From: Coriobacteriaceae bacterium
GTDB lineage: Bacteria; Actinomycetota; Coriobacteriia; Coriobacteriales; Coriobacteriaceae
NCBI GenBank assembly: GCA_025757745.1
Contig: CP107217.1
Span: 992,001 to 1,056,000, forward strand
DNA: 64,000 nt
Reading direction: 5' to 3'
In this document: positions 31,994-41,099 of the stretch, piece by piece
How positions within the stretch are numbered: the first letter of the stretch is position 1
Layout: each line of letters begins with the position of its first letter
Translations under genes and position numbers: made by a program
The notes under the pieces: model-generated
Told to the model about the DNA's origin: nothing
What the model saw: only the letters and a program-made list of their open reading frames with translations
The model's database searches: none

Positions 31994-33043
31994 TTAGTAC
32001 ACCATTCCCATGGCTTCGCGTACCTCGGCGAGCGTCGCCTCGGCGACCTCGTTGGCACGGCGATTGCCCTCGCGTAGGACGTCCTTGACGTAGTCCATAT
32101 CCTGGACCAGTTCCTCGCGGCGGGCGCGGATGGGGGCAAAGTACTCGTTCACGCTTTCGGTGACGTACTTCTTGAGCTGGCCGGAGCCGCCCATGCCGAT
32201 CTCTTCGGCGATCTCGACCTCGGAGCGGCCGGTGCAGATCGCGGCGGTGGAGAGCAGGCCGGATACGCCAGGGCGCGCCTCGGGATCGAACGTGATCATA
32301 CGCTCGCCGTCGGTCTGGCTCTTCTTGATGCGCTTGGCGGTCTCCTCGGCGGTCATGGAGATGTTGATGGCGTTGCCGTAAGACTTGCTCATCTTGCGCC
32401 CGTCAAGGCCAGGCAGCAGCGGCGTATCGGACAGCAGAGCGTCGACCTCGGGGAACACCTTGCCGTAGCGGTTGTTAAAGCGGCGGGCGATGGTGCGGGT
32501 AAGCTCGATGTGCGGCAGCTGGTCGCGGCCGACGGGCACGACGTTGCCCTTGCAGAACAGGATGTCGCAGGCCTGATGCACCGGGTAGGTGAGCAGAAGG
32601 CCGGTGAGCTCGTGTCCGCTGGCCTCCATCTCGGCCTTGACCGTGGGGTTGCGCTGGAGCAGGGCCTCGGAGACGAGGGAGATGAACGGCAGCATGAGCT
32701 GGTTTGCCGCGGGCACGGCGGAGTGCGTGTAGATCATCGTCTTGTCGGGGTCCAGGCCGCAGGCCAGGTAGTCGATGACCATGTTGTAGACGTTGTCCTA
32801 GATGTTGTCGGTGCTGTCGCGGTCGGTGATGACCTGGTAGTCGGCGATGAGCACGTTGGTGTGGACGCCCATGTCCTGCAGCTCGACACGGCCCTTGAGG
32901 GTACCGAAGTAGTGGCCGAGGTGCAGACGGCCGGTGGGGCGGTCGCCGGTGAGCATGGTGTACTTCTCGGGGTGCTGCGGCAGGTCGGCGCGGATCTGGT
33001 TGCTGCGCTCGAGGCTGACCTCATAGCTGAGCTCGTTGGGCAT
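31994..33043 (-). pseudogene. trpS: Tryptophanyl-tRNA synthetase gene interrupted by an in-frame TAG
   Basis: ATG 33043 has AAAAGGAGA upstream and the two halves together give a full-length TrpRS (349 codons). The HIGH-type motif is TGRLHLGHYFG and the KMSKS loop is GRKMSKSYGN; substrate segments ADYQVITDRDSTDN and GRDQLPHIELTR are intact. Codon 82 is TAG (complement 32798-32800), where CAG (Gln) would be one base away. No frame is lost, so it looks like a point change rather than decay. TrpRS is essential, so a second copy, suppression/readthrough or a base-call error must be considered. Confidence 0.9.
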
Positions 33044-33281
33044 GCTGTCTCCTTTTGGGTTGAGTGCCTGGCCGGCATTGTCGGTCTTGGTTGAAGATGA
33101 AGCTACCAGAGAAACGGCGTCTCTTGCCGGAATCAACGATGGTTTTCGCCGTGTCGTCCCGCAGGGTCGTTTCCCTTCTTGGGAAGGAGCCCCTCGATAT
33201 GCTCGAGCCGCTCCTCATGGGCCACGTGCGCCGCGCGCTCCTCGGCGGCGAAAGCGGGGTCTTCGGGCGTGACGGTCTCAT

Positions 33282-33731
33282 CTCGCTGTCGACTCCGGTA
33301 CCACCGCGACGGCGCTCCTGAGCCTGCTCGTCGACAAGCCGGTGACTATCTACACCACCAACGGCTATGCATGTCGGTTTACGGGCGAGCTTGCTGCTAA
33401 GGTGGTGGTAATTGGCGGCGACTTCAACCCCGTTACCTGCTCGCTCACCGGTCCTATGGTTGAGAGCGCGCTGCGCGAGCTGTACTTTGACCGGGCGTTT
33501 ATAGGTGTCAACGCGGTGGACGAGGACCGCGGTATCATGACGCCAGGTTATCCCGAGGCTATCAAAAAACGTATCGTGATGCAGAATTCCCAGGCGAGTT
33601 ACGTACTCGCCGATAGCTCCAAGTTCCACGTGTTTTCAAATGTAAAGGTGTGCGACCTGGAGGGCTTTACTGTTATTTCCGACAGGCGCGACTCCAAAAT
33701 CAGCGAACGCGTCAAAATGATCACGGCCTAG
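33282..33731 (+). pseudogene. C-terminal remnant of a DeoR/GlpR-family regulator
   Basis: About 150 codons encode the effector domain only: LAVDSGTTATALLSLLVDKP, VVVIGGDFNPVTCSLTGPMV, YFDRAFIGVNAVDEDRGIMT and VLADSSKFHVFSNVKVCDLE, all typical of DeoR sensor domains for phosphosugars. The N-terminal helix-turn-helix is absent; a stop (TGA 33270) and unrelated frames lie upstream. No start with ribosome site is evident, so it is a decayed fragment. The 240 bases between it and trpS hold no gene I can support. Confidence 0.8.
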
Positions 33732-33818
33732 GACACTGGGGCATCGCATCTTGCCCTCAAGCCGTTGCCCACGTAACGAAGCGTGGGGCAAACGTGCGCC
33801 CCATTCCTGATTTGGGGA

Positions 33819-34577
33819 CTAGCTTAGTTCGTCGGCTATTTGGTGCTCGTAGAAGGTTTCTACTACGGCGTTAAAGTCGCGGGCGAAGTCTTCCATGGTT
33901 CCACGCCAGGTGGCTCGGCCGGGCTTTCCTTGGCCCACATAGGCGGTTTGAATGCCGCAGGCGGGGCTGGGGAAATCGCGCTTGGGGTCGTTGCCCACCA
34001 TGAGAACCTCATGTGGCTCGAGCCCCATGACCTGCAGCTGCTCTAGATAATATGTGGCATCGGGCTTGCAGCGCGTGGCGTTGCCCATGTGCGTTACGAG
34101 CTCGAAGGGCGCGTCTGTCAGCTCGCCCCAGCCCATGCGGCACTCGATGGCCCCTTGGGGAAAGCTGGGGTTGGTGAAGAGCGCACAGCGCAGCCCCGCG
34201 TCCTGTACGGCTTGAAGCGCGGCGTGCGCACCCGGCATGGCTTTTGCGTTGATCATGTCATCGTTCTTGTACGGCAGAACTTCGTGATCGTAGTAGGTAA
34301 ACGCCTCGTAGATAAGTGGGTCCGAGAGGCAAATGCCGCACCGGCGCTCGACCTCGGTCTGGTAAAACTCAAGATTGGTGCGATTGTCCGTGCTGCTGCG
34401 GCGATTGGCGTTGAGGTCGACCAGGATGGTGCCGAGGCGCGCCATCGTGCCCCCGCGGCTGCGACGTCCGATATCCGCGAGCATCGACGAGACATCCTTA
34501 AAATAGCGAAGGATGAACGCGTTGAGGTTGATGCTAAGAAGCGTCTCGTCCATATCGAAAACGACTGCTTTGAGCAC
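33819..34577 (-). CDS. HAD-IA-like phosphatase
   Basis: 252 residues. Motif I VVFDMDETLLSINL, motif II FTNPSFPQG (Thr variant), motif III the Lys in TRCKPDATYYLEQL, and motif IV MVGNDPKRDF. A helical cap lies between motifs I and II (about 20-95), as in subclass IA. The start is GTG 34577 with GAAAGG upstream. Substrate unknown. Divergent from rpsA, with a 315-bp shared upstream region. Confidence 0.87.
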   Translation of the reverse strand: MLKAVVFDMDETLLSINLNAFILRYFKDVSSMLADIGRRSRGGTMARLGTILVDLNANRRSSTDNRTNLEFYQTEVERRCGICLSDPLIYEAFTYYDHEVLPYKNDDMINAKAMPGAHAALQAVQDAGLRCALFTNPSFPQGAIECRMGWGELTDAPFELVTHMGNATRCKPDATYYLEQLQVMGLEPHEVLMVGNDPKRDFPSPACGIQTAYVGQGKPGRATWRGTMEDFARDFNAVVETFYEHQIADELS

Positions 34578-34732
34578 GCGGGCACCTTTCTCGAAAAATC
34601 GTTCCAGAATCGTATGTCTGGGATACTTTACCCCAAAGCAGTGTGCCTAGCTGCTCATCGTCAACTTGTGGAGACAGTCGTTCACAAGATTGCGAAAAAG
34701 TCTCCATACGAGTAAAAAATCGCAGTTCACGC

Positions 34733-34761
34733 TTGAAATCGAAGCGATTTCCCCGTAATCT
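34733..34761 (+). promoter_or_regulatory. Probable rpsA promoter
   Basis: TTGAAA (34733-34738) and TAATCT (34756-34761), 17 bp apart, lie about 130 bp before rpsA. The rest of the 315-bp gap holds no gene. Confidence 0.55.
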
Positions 34762-34892
34762 ATACGGATGTGATTGCATAAGCGTCACATCAGTATCTGT
34801 CGGCTCCCGAGTGTTCCTAAACGTTGTGTGCTTGTCGCACCCATCTGTAGGTCCTAGCAATCGGGGCCCCGTAGTTCGAAAGGGGTCCACCT

Positions 34893-36059
34893 TTGAGTGA
34901 GATTCAGAACTCGTCCATTTTCTCTCTTGACGATGTCAACGAGGAGGAGATGAACAACCTCATCGACGGTACGATTACCGACTTTGATGAGGGCGATCTC
35001 GTTAACGGCACTGTCGTTAAGATCGAGCATGACGAGGTACTCGTTGACATCGGATTCAAGTCCGAGGGCGTTATCCCGGTCCGCGAGCTGTCCATCCGCA
35101 AGGACGCTAACCCTGCAGACATCGTTGCACTCGGTGATCCCATCGAGGCCCTGGTTCTCCAGAAGGAGGACAAGGACGGTCGTCTGGTCCTGTCCAAGAA
35201 GCGTGCCGAGTACGAGCGTGCTTGGAACCGCATCGAGGAGAAGTTCAACTCCGGCGAGAACGTCGAGGGCGAGGTTATCGAGGTTGTCAAGGGCGGCCTG
35301 ATCCTCGACATCGGCCTGCGCGGCTTCCTGCCCGCTTCCCTCGTCGACCTCCGTCGCGTCAAGGACCTCACCTCCTACATGGGCACCCGCATCGAGGCCC
35401 GCGTCATCGAGATGGACCGCAACCGCAACAACGTCGTCCTCTCCCGTCGCGTCGTGCTCGAGGAGTCCCGTAAGGCCGAGCGCTCCGAGATCCTGTCCAA
35501 GCTCAAGTCTGGCATGCGTCTCCAGGGCACCGTTTCCTCCATCGTCGACTTCGGCGCCTTCGTCGACCTCGGCGGTATCGACGGCCTCATCCACATCTCC
35601 GAGCTCTCCTGGAACCACGTCAACCATCCTTCCGAGGTTGTCAAGGTCGGCCAGGAGGTCGAGGTCGAGGTTCTCGACGTCGATCTCAACCGCGAGCGCA
35701 TCTCCCTGGGTCTCAAGCAGACCACCGAGGATCCGTGGCGCGCACTGGTCAAGAAGTACCCCGTCGGCGCTATCGTCGAGGGCACGGTGACCAAGCTTGT
35801 CCCGTTTGGCGCTTTCGTCGACCTGGGCGAGGGCATCGAGGGCCTGGTGCACATCTCCGAGATGGCCAACAAGCACGTCGATCAGCCTTCTCAGGTCACC
35901 CACGTGGGCGACAAGGTTCAGGTGAAGGTCATGGAGATCGACCTCGACCGTCGTCGTATCTCCCTGTCCATGAAGTCCGCTGCTGAGACTCTGGGTGTCG
36001 AGATCGAGGTTACCCCGCTGCCTTCCGAGAAGAAGGACGAGGAGACCGACGCCGAGTAA
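34893..36059 (+). CDS. rpsA: 30S ribosomal protein S1
   Basis: 388 residues with four S1 (OB-fold) repeats beginning near 35 (GDLVNGTVVKI), 122 (GENVEGEVIEV), 208 (GMRLQGTVSSI) and 293 (GAIVEGTVTKL), the form usual in Actinobacteria and Firmicutes (E. coli has six). It captures mRNA on the small ribosomal subunit. The acidic start SLDDVNEEEMNNLIDGTI resembles actinobacterial S1. The start codon is TTG at 34893, seven bases after GAAAGGGG. Codon use is strongly biased, as in highly expressed genes. Confidence 0.96.
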   Translation: MSEIQNSSIFSLDDVNEEEMNNLIDGTITDFDEGDLVNGTVVKIEHDEVLVDIGFKSEGVIPVRELSIRKDANPADIVALGDPIEALVLQKEDKDGRLVLSKKRAEYERAWNRIEEKFNSGENVEGEVIEVVKGGLILDIGLRGFLPASLVDLRRVKDLTSYMGTRIEARVIEMDRNRNNVVLSRRVVLEESRKAERSEILSKLKSGMRLQGTVSSIVDFGAFVDLGGIDGLIHISELSWNHVNHPSEVVKVGQEVEVEVLDVDLNRERISLGLKQTTEDPWRALVKKYPVGAIVEGTVTKLVPFGAFVDLGEGIEGLVHISEMANKHVDQPSQVTHVGDKVQVKVMEIDLDRRRISLSMKSAAETLGVEIEVTPLPSEKKDEETDAE

Positions 36060-36083
36060 ATCGGTTTGACGATCACTTGTTTT

Positions 36084-36118
36084 AAGGGATCCGTCCGTAA
36101 TGGACGGGTCCCTTTTTA
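36084..36118 (+). terminator. Intrinsic terminator of rpsA
   Basis: A 13-bp stem with one G-U pair (AAGGGATCCGTCC with GGACGGGTCCCTT) followed by TTTTT, 25 bases after the stop. Confidence 0.88.
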
Positions 36119-36381
36119 CATTTGGCACCGAGATGCGCAATGCTGCCGGGCTGTCCACAGGCTATTGGATTGTCGGTGCATGAAAAAAGCCGACATCCCG
36201 CCTCGGGGAGGAGGCGGGAACACACCGAGTAGACGGAGGGGTGCGGAGCGCGGTCGCGTCTCGACTGACGACGTTGCCCATCGACAGGATCATTGTAACG
36301 CATGGCGGTTCTTGGTTTATCGTGTCGAGCGTTTGCGTTGTGCCATTGCCTGCGGTAACGGTGTGTTACACTCTTGCACTG

Positions 36382-36741
36382 CTGAGTGGGCCAGACGGTC
36401 GCGCGATGTGCTGCTTGCAGTACGCGTGAGGAAAGTCCGGGCTCCAGAGGGCGGGATGCCGGCTAACGGCCGGGCGGAGTGATCCGACGGAAAGCGCCGC
36501 AGAAAAGAAGACTCCCACCTGCGCCGCAAGGCGTAAAGGGAAAAGCTGAAACGGTGGTGTAAGAGACCACCAGCGTCGTGGCAACATGGCGGCTTGGCAA
36601 GCCCCATCCGGAGCAAGCGCGAATAGGAACGCTATGGGCCGGCCCGGTCCGCGTTCGGGTAGCGTGCGTGGAGCTGCACGGTAACGTGCAGACAAGATAA
36701 ATGACCGTTCACGACAGAACCCGGCTTACAGGCCCACTTGG
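36382..36741 (+). ncRNA. rnpB: RNase P RNA (type A)
   Basis: The RNA catalyst of tRNA 5' maturation. Hallmark sequences occur in order: GAGGAAAGTCCGGGCTCC (P4 5' strand and J3/4), a GGGATGCCGGCTAACGGC hairpin, the ACCACCAGCG segment, GAATAGGAACGCT, and the universally conserved ACAGAACCCGGCTTACAGG (P4 3' strand). Ends are set by pairing of GTGGGCC near 36386 with GGCCCAC at 36731 (P2/P1 region) and are approximate. The strand is certain. About 320 bases upstream (36060-36381) hold only the rpsA terminator and a CCCGCCTC/GAGGCGGG hairpin near 36198. Confidence 0.95.
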
Positions 36742-36825
36742 CATTTTTGTTACCCTGACAATCGGTACGGCCTTTGCCGTATTATTGAGGCTGTTTGTTG
36801 CTGCGCTTTATTTTGTTGAGGGGCT

Positions 36826-37464
36826 TTGTTGGACAGCTATTTTACTCTGCAATCGAATATTGAGGCTTCGGGCGAGTTTGTGGACCGCAAGAGCCGGTTT
36901 ATTGCCCAGCTGGTCCATATTGAGTCCGAGGACGAGGCGAATGCCTTTATCGAGATGGTTCGCAAGCGTCATTACGACGCTCGACACAATGTTCCCGCGT
37001 GGATTTTGGTCGATGGGCGTGAGCGCCAGAGCGATGATGGTGAGCCGAGCCGTACGAGCGGCATGCCGACGCTCGAGGTGCTGCGCGGAGCGGGGCTCAA
37101 AAATGTTTGCTGCGTAGTGACGCGCTATTTTGGTGGTACGTTGTTGGGACCTGGTGGCTTGGTACGCGCCTATACCGCGGCGACGCAGACGGCGGTGGCT
37201 GCGGCTCAGGAAGCCGGGCAGATCGTTGAGATGACGAGCGTCGTGCCGGTTGATGTGCGTGTGGCCTATCCACAGTATGAGCAAGTGCTTCGTTTGGCCC
37301 AGGATTCGGATGCCAAGGTTTCGGATACCGATTACGCGGATGCCGTGACGATTCATTTGGTGTTTAAGGCGGGGGAGCAGGAGCCGTTTTGCGCTAAGAT
37401 GCGCGAGCTTATGGCGGGGCGTGAGGAGATTGAGGTCGGCGCTCCCGAATTTGCCGAGTTCTAA
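36826..37464 (+). CDS. YigZ/IMPACT family protein
   Basis: 212 residues. The N-terminal UPF0029 domain has KSRFIAQLVHIESEDEA, RKRHYDARHNVPAWI, the signature DDGEPSRTSGMPTLEVL and TRYFGGTLLGPGGLVRAY; a small ferredoxin-like C-terminal domain follows from about 140. E. coli YigZ and eukaryotic IMPACT relate to translation regulation, but the biochemical role is not settled. Start codon is TTG 36826 (GAGGGG upstream). It ends three bases before a strong terminator. Confidence 0.9.
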   Translation: MLDSYFTLQSNIEASGEFVDRKSRFIAQLVHIESEDEANAFIEMVRKRHYDARHNVPAWILVDGRERQSDDGEPSRTSGMPTLEVLRGAGLKNVCCVVTRYFGGTLLGPGGLVRAYTAATQTAVAAAQEAGQIVEMTSVVPVDVRVAYPQYEQVLRLAQDSDAKVSDTDYADAVTIHLVFKAGEQEPFCAKMRELMAGREEIEVGAPEFAEF

Positions 37465-37466
37465 CG

Positions 37467-37518
37467 ACGACGGCCGGCGTGCTTTTGGATGAATCCCAAG
37501 CGCGCCGGCCGTCGTTTT
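37467..37518. terminator. Bidirectional terminator between YigZ and C_GCAxxG_C_C genes
   Basis: A perfect 13-bp stem (ACGACGGCCGGCG with CGCCGGCCGTCGT) with T residues after it on the plus strand; convergent genes flank it. Confidence 0.85.
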
Positions 37519-37531
37519 ATGTTGTCGCCGT

Positions 37532-37978
37532 TTACTCGGCGAGCTGCTTTAGCACATCGCAGGCGATGTCGACGGCGTCGTCGATGCAGCCGGGGCAGCT
37601 GCGGAGCGGACCCTGGTCCGATCCGACGCCTTTGAGCGTGCCGCAGACGGTCGTGGTGTTCTTCTCGCCAAAGCGCTTGGCAATCTCGCGCGACAGCTTG
37701 TAGGTCTGGCCCTTGGTCTTGGGGTTCTCCATACCGTCGCTCATCACAAAGCCCATGATGGCCACGGCGCCCGAGATGGCGCCGCAGGTCTCGGTCATGC
37801 CGCCCATGCCGGCGCCAAAGCCCTCGGTGAGGGTAAAGGCGATCTGGGGGTCGAGCCCCACAGCGGGCGCGAGCGTGCAAGCGACAGCCTGGGCGCAGTT
37901 AAAGCCGCGGGCGTGGTACTCGGCAGCCTGAGCCTGGCAGGCGGCAGTGTTGAGCTGGGTGGTATCGATCTGCTTCAT
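37532..37978 (-). CDS. C_GCAxxG_C_C family redox protein
   Basis: 148 residues. The family motif is complete: FNCAQAVACT, then TETCGAISGAVAIMGF (GCAxxG-type core), then a C-terminal pair CPGCIDDAVDIACDVL. Four to five conserved cysteines suggest metal or redox-cluster binding; members are found in anaerobes and are annotated only as a family. ATG 37978 has AAGGAGA five bases upstream; a second ATG 18 bases earlier is possible. Confidence 0.88.
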   Translation of the reverse strand: MKQIDTTQLNTAACQAQAAEYHARGFNCAQAVACTLAPAVGLDPQIAFTLTEGFGAGMGGMTETCGAISGAVAIMGFVMSDGMENPKTKGQTYKLSREIAKRFGEKNTTTVCGTLKGVGSDQGPLRSCPGCIDDAVDIACDVLKQLAE

Positions 37979-38212
37979 CGTTGTCTCCTTGTTCATGGTG
38001 TACCCGCCTATGGTACCCTTGCCGGCGCATTCGCTTATCGAGACCGCAGTGCATATCTCATTGTTTTTCGCCATTGAACACTTTCTTAAGATTTGGGACA
38101 AATAAACCTGATTAATTTGTCCCATAACCTATCGGCGGGATGGGTTGAGAGGGGTGCGGGGTAGCGGTATCGTGAACCGAATAAAAACAAAACCCAAGTA
38201 AGGGAGTTGGAT

Positions 38213-39496
38213 ATGAGCGAGCAGACCATCGGTACTACATGTGTTCAGGGCGGCTATCACCCGGGCGACGCGGAGCCGCGCCAGGTGCCCATCTACCAGT
38301 CCACCACGTGGAAGTACGACACGTCCGAGCACATGGGCAAGCTGTTTGACCTGGAGGAGTCTGGTTACTTCTACAGTCGTCTGCAGAACCCCACATGCGA
38401 TCTCGTTGCCGCCAAGATCTGTGAGATGGAGGGCGGCACCGCTGCGATGCTCACGAGTTCGGGCATGGCCGCGAACTTCCTCGCGATCTTTAACGTGGCC
38501 GGTGCCGGCGATCATGTGGTCGCTAGCTCTGCTATTTATGGCGGTACGTATAACCTGCTCGCCCACACCATGGGCCGCATGGGCGTGACTTGCACGTTTG
38601 TCGCCCCCGACTGCACCGATGAGGAGCTGGAGGCAGCCTTCCGGCCCAACACCAAACTCGTCTTTGGCGAGACGATCGCCAACCCCGCCCTTGCCGTGCT
38701 CGATATTGAGCGCTTTGCCAAGGCCGCACATGACCACGGCGTGCCGCTGATGGTCGACAACACCTTCCCGACGCCCGTGATGTGCCGTCCCTTTGAGTGG
38801 GGCGCCGACATCGTTACGCACTCCACCACCAAGTACATGGATGGACATGCTGCCTACCTGGGTGGCGTGATCGTCGACCACGGCCAGTTTGACTGGATGG
38901 CCCATGCAGACAAGTTCCCGGGTCTCACCACGCCCGACGAGAGCTATCACGGCGTGACCTATGCCGAGAAGTTCGGTCGCGAGGGTGCCTTCATTACCAA
39001 GGCAACCGCTCAGCTCATGCGCGACCTCGGCCCCATGCAGAACCCGCAGGCGGCGTTTTTCCTGAATAGCTCGCTCGAGAGCCTGCATGTGCGTATGCCG
39101 CGTCATTGTGAGAACGGCCTGGCCGTTGCCAAGTTCCTGCAGAGCCATCCCAAGGTGCGCTTTGTGAGCTATCCGGGCCTGGAGGGCGATAAGTACTATG
39201 ACCTGGCTCAGAAGTACATGCCCAACGGTACCTGCGGCGTCGTGAGCTTTGGCTTTAACGGTGGTCGCGCGGCGGCCGAGACCTTTATGAAGAGCCTCAA
39301 GCTCGCCCAGATCGCCACGCACGTGGCCGACGCCCGCACTTGCTGCCTGCATCCCGCTAATGCCACGCATCGCCAGATGAACGATGAGGAGCTCATCGCC
39401 TGTGGCATCTCCGCCGACATGGTGCGCCTGTCGTGCGGCCTCGAGGATACGGCCGATCTGATTGCCGACCTTGAGCAGGCGCTCGAGCAGTGCTAG
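38213..39496 (+). CDS. metY: O-acetylhomoserine sulfhydrylase (MetY type)
   Basis: 427 residues, the length of MetY-type Cys/Met-metabolism PLP enzymes. It would condense O-acetylhomoserine with sulfide to homocysteine. The PLP-Lys motif is VTHSTTKYMDGHA; other landmarks are YSRLQNPTCD, SSGMAANFLAIFN, DNTFPTP and the C-terminal RLSCGLEDTADLIADLEQAL. Related enzymes (cystathionine gamma-synthase/lyase, methionine gamma-lyase) are usually shorter (~390). ATG 38213 follows AGGGAG. Confidence 0.9.
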   Translation: MSEQTIGTTCVQGGYHPGDAEPRQVPIYQSTTWKYDTSEHMGKLFDLEESGYFYSRLQNPTCDLVAAKICEMEGGTAAMLTSSGMAANFLAIFNVAGAGDHVVASSAIYGGTYNLLAHTMGRMGVTCTFVAPDCTDEELEAAFRPNTKLVFGETIANPALAVLDIERFAKAAHDHGVPLMVDNTFPTPVMCRPFEWGADIVTHSTTKYMDGHAAYLGGVIVDHGQFDWMAHADKFPGLTTPDESYHGVTYAEKFGREGAFITKATAQLMRDLGPMQNPQAAFFLNSSLESLHVRMPRHCENGLAVAKFLQSHPKVRFVSYPGLEGDKYYDLAQKYMPNGTCGVVSFGFNGGRAAAETFMKSLKLAQIATHVADARTCCLHPANATHRQMNDEELIACGISADMVRLSCGLEDTADLIADLEQALEQC

Positions 39497-39565
39497 GCTA
39501 GCGTTCGCATAAGGCGCCGATGCTGGCAGAAAGCTTCGGCGATCTTTCGTTCCGATTCCGTAGGC

Positions 39566-39612
39566 GGGACCCCAATCGCGACTGTTTGTAGGCGATTGGG
39601 GCCCCGTTTTTG
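39566..39612 (+). terminator. Intrinsic terminator of metY
   Basis: A 10-bp stem (CCCCAATCGC with GCGATTGGGG), extended by further G:C pairs, followed by TTTTT. Confidence 0.85.
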
Positions 39613-39637
39613 CGTTGCGCCACTCGAAAGGATGGAT

Positions 39638-40942
39638 ATGGAGAAAACCGCAGAGCAGCTGCGCCGCGAGCACATTGCCCTTGAGGGCGACACCCATGGC
39701 AAGAACAAATGGGCGATTCTGTTTACCGTGCTCATCATGACGTTTATGTCGTGTCTGGATTCGACCGTCGTGACCGTGGCGTTGCCCGTGATGCAAAAGG
39801 AGCTGGGCGTGGGCCTCGACCGCATCCAGCTGGTGAGCTCGGTGTACCTGCTTGCGACATGCGTGGCTATGCTGCCGTTTGGCCGCTTGGGCGACGTGCG
39901 CGGCAAGGTGGGCGTATTCCAGCTGGGCGTAATCGTTTTTACGGCTGGCTCGCTGCTTTGCGGCCTTTCGAGTTCGCTCGAAGTTCTTATTCTGGCACGC
40001 ATTGTGCAGGGCGTCGGCTGCGCAGCGGCCATGGCCAACAACATGGGTATCATCACCGAGTCGTTTCCGGCGCGCGAACGAGGCCGTGCCATGGGTATTC
40101 TCGCGACCTTCGTGGCCCTCGGCATGATGTGTGGCCCCGTACTCGGCGGCGTGCTGGTGGCAAGCTTTCCCTGGGAGAGCATCTTCCTCATCAACCTGCC
40201 CATTGGCGTCATCTCGTTTATCGTGGGGTTCTCCACGCTGCCGCATGTTAAGCCGGAGGCCGGCGAGCGCCCCATGTCCCTGATCGAGGCTGCTCGTCGC
40301 TGCTTTGCAAATTCGGCCTTCACCATCAACCTCGCCTGCATGCTCATCGTGTTCGTTGGTATTGGCGCATCAGAGTTTATCCTGCCGTTCTATTTTCAGG
40401 ACGCCCACGGATTTGGTTCCGACATTTCCGGATTGCTCTTTTTGGCGCTGCCGATGGTGAATGCCTTTATCGGCCCGCTTTCGGGTACGGTTTCGGACCG
40501 TGTTGGCTGCGAGGGTCCCACGGCGGTCGGCCTAGGCGTGTACGTATGCGGTCTTTTTGCGGTAAGCACGCTCGACGAGTACTCTTCCATCCCTGTGATC
40601 GTGTGCTGCGTCGCGTTTATGTCGTGCGGCACGTCGATTTTCCAGAGCCCCAATAACTCGCTGTATATGGGCTCGGCTCCGCGCGAGGCACTCGGCTTTG
40701 CAGGTAGCTTGGGCAGCTTGGCGCGCTATGCGGGCATGGCGCTGGGTATTACGGCAGGTTCGCATATCCTCTATGGGCAGATGAGCGTGGCGATGGGCGA
40801 GGCCGTGACCAGTTTTGTTGCAGGCCGTCCGGATGTATTCCTATTCGGCTTTCGCTCGGTGTTCTACGTGCTTATGGCTGTGGCCGCTGTGGGCTTTGCG
40901 CTTGCCATGGTGCGTTTGGTGAAGATGCGCGCCCGCCATTAG
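39638..40942 (+). CDS. DHA2-type major facilitator transporter (EmrB/QacA-like)
   Basis: 434 residues with about 12-14 membrane segments. The first segment carries TFMSCLDSTVVTVALPVM (family D-x-x-(I/V)-V-x-x-A-L-P motif D1), followed by VYLLATCVAMLPFGRLGDVR (motif A) and ARIVQGVGCAAAMANNM, GVLVASFPWESIFLINLPIG (motif C area). These are proton-driven drug exporters; substrate not predictable. ATG 39638 is six bases after GAAAGG, better than ATG 39632. Confidence 0.9.
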   Translation: MEKTAEQLRREHIALEGDTHGKNKWAILFTVLIMTFMSCLDSTVVTVALPVMQKELGVGLDRIQLVSSVYLLATCVAMLPFGRLGDVRGKVGVFQLGVIVFTAGSLLCGLSSSLEVLILARIVQGVGCAAAMANNMGIITESFPARERGRAMGILATFVALGMMCGPVLGGVLVASFPWESIFLINLPIGVISFIVGFSTLPHVKPEAGERPMSLIEAARRCFANSAFTINLACMLIVFVGIGASEFILPFYFQDAHGFGSDISGLLFLALPMVNAFIGPLSGTVSDRVGCEGPTAVGLGVYVCGLFAVSTLDEYSSIPVIVCCVAFMSCGTSIFQSPNNSLYMGSAPREALGFAGSLGSLARYAGMALGITAGSHILYGQMSVAMGEAVTSFVAGRPDVFLFGFRSVFYVLMAVAAVGFALAMVRLVKMRARH

Positions 40943-41099
40943 CGTGTTGGGAGGCTGTCTGCCACGATTCGCGCCGTCCCAAAAAGACTGGTTTGTGGTG
41001 CGATGCGGCTTGTGGGGCGGGCGGGGGTCGGTCCGTGGTAGACTATCGAACAACGTTTATTAATCGCGCGGTATCGTTGCCGCGAGAAGGGGTTGCGCC

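Noticed and set aside
32798..32800. Pyrrolysine or selenocysteine at the trpS stop
   Set aside because: The codon is TAG, not TGA, no pyl genes are present, and neither residue is known at this site in TrpRS.
33044..33281. T-box or other leader for trpS; frame at 33064-33321
   Set aside because: No AGGGTGGNACCGCG-type antiterminator is visible upstream of trpS on the minus strand, and the plus-strand frame has no recognisable domain.
38129..40246. 705-codon minus-strand frame over metY and the DHA2 transporter
   Set aside because: Low-complexity antisense of two well-supported genes; it has no motif or ribosome site.
40943..41099. Purine riboswitch upstream of xpt
   Set aside because: The conserved aptamer segments (TATA loop-loop partners and core) are not found in the short upstream gap.
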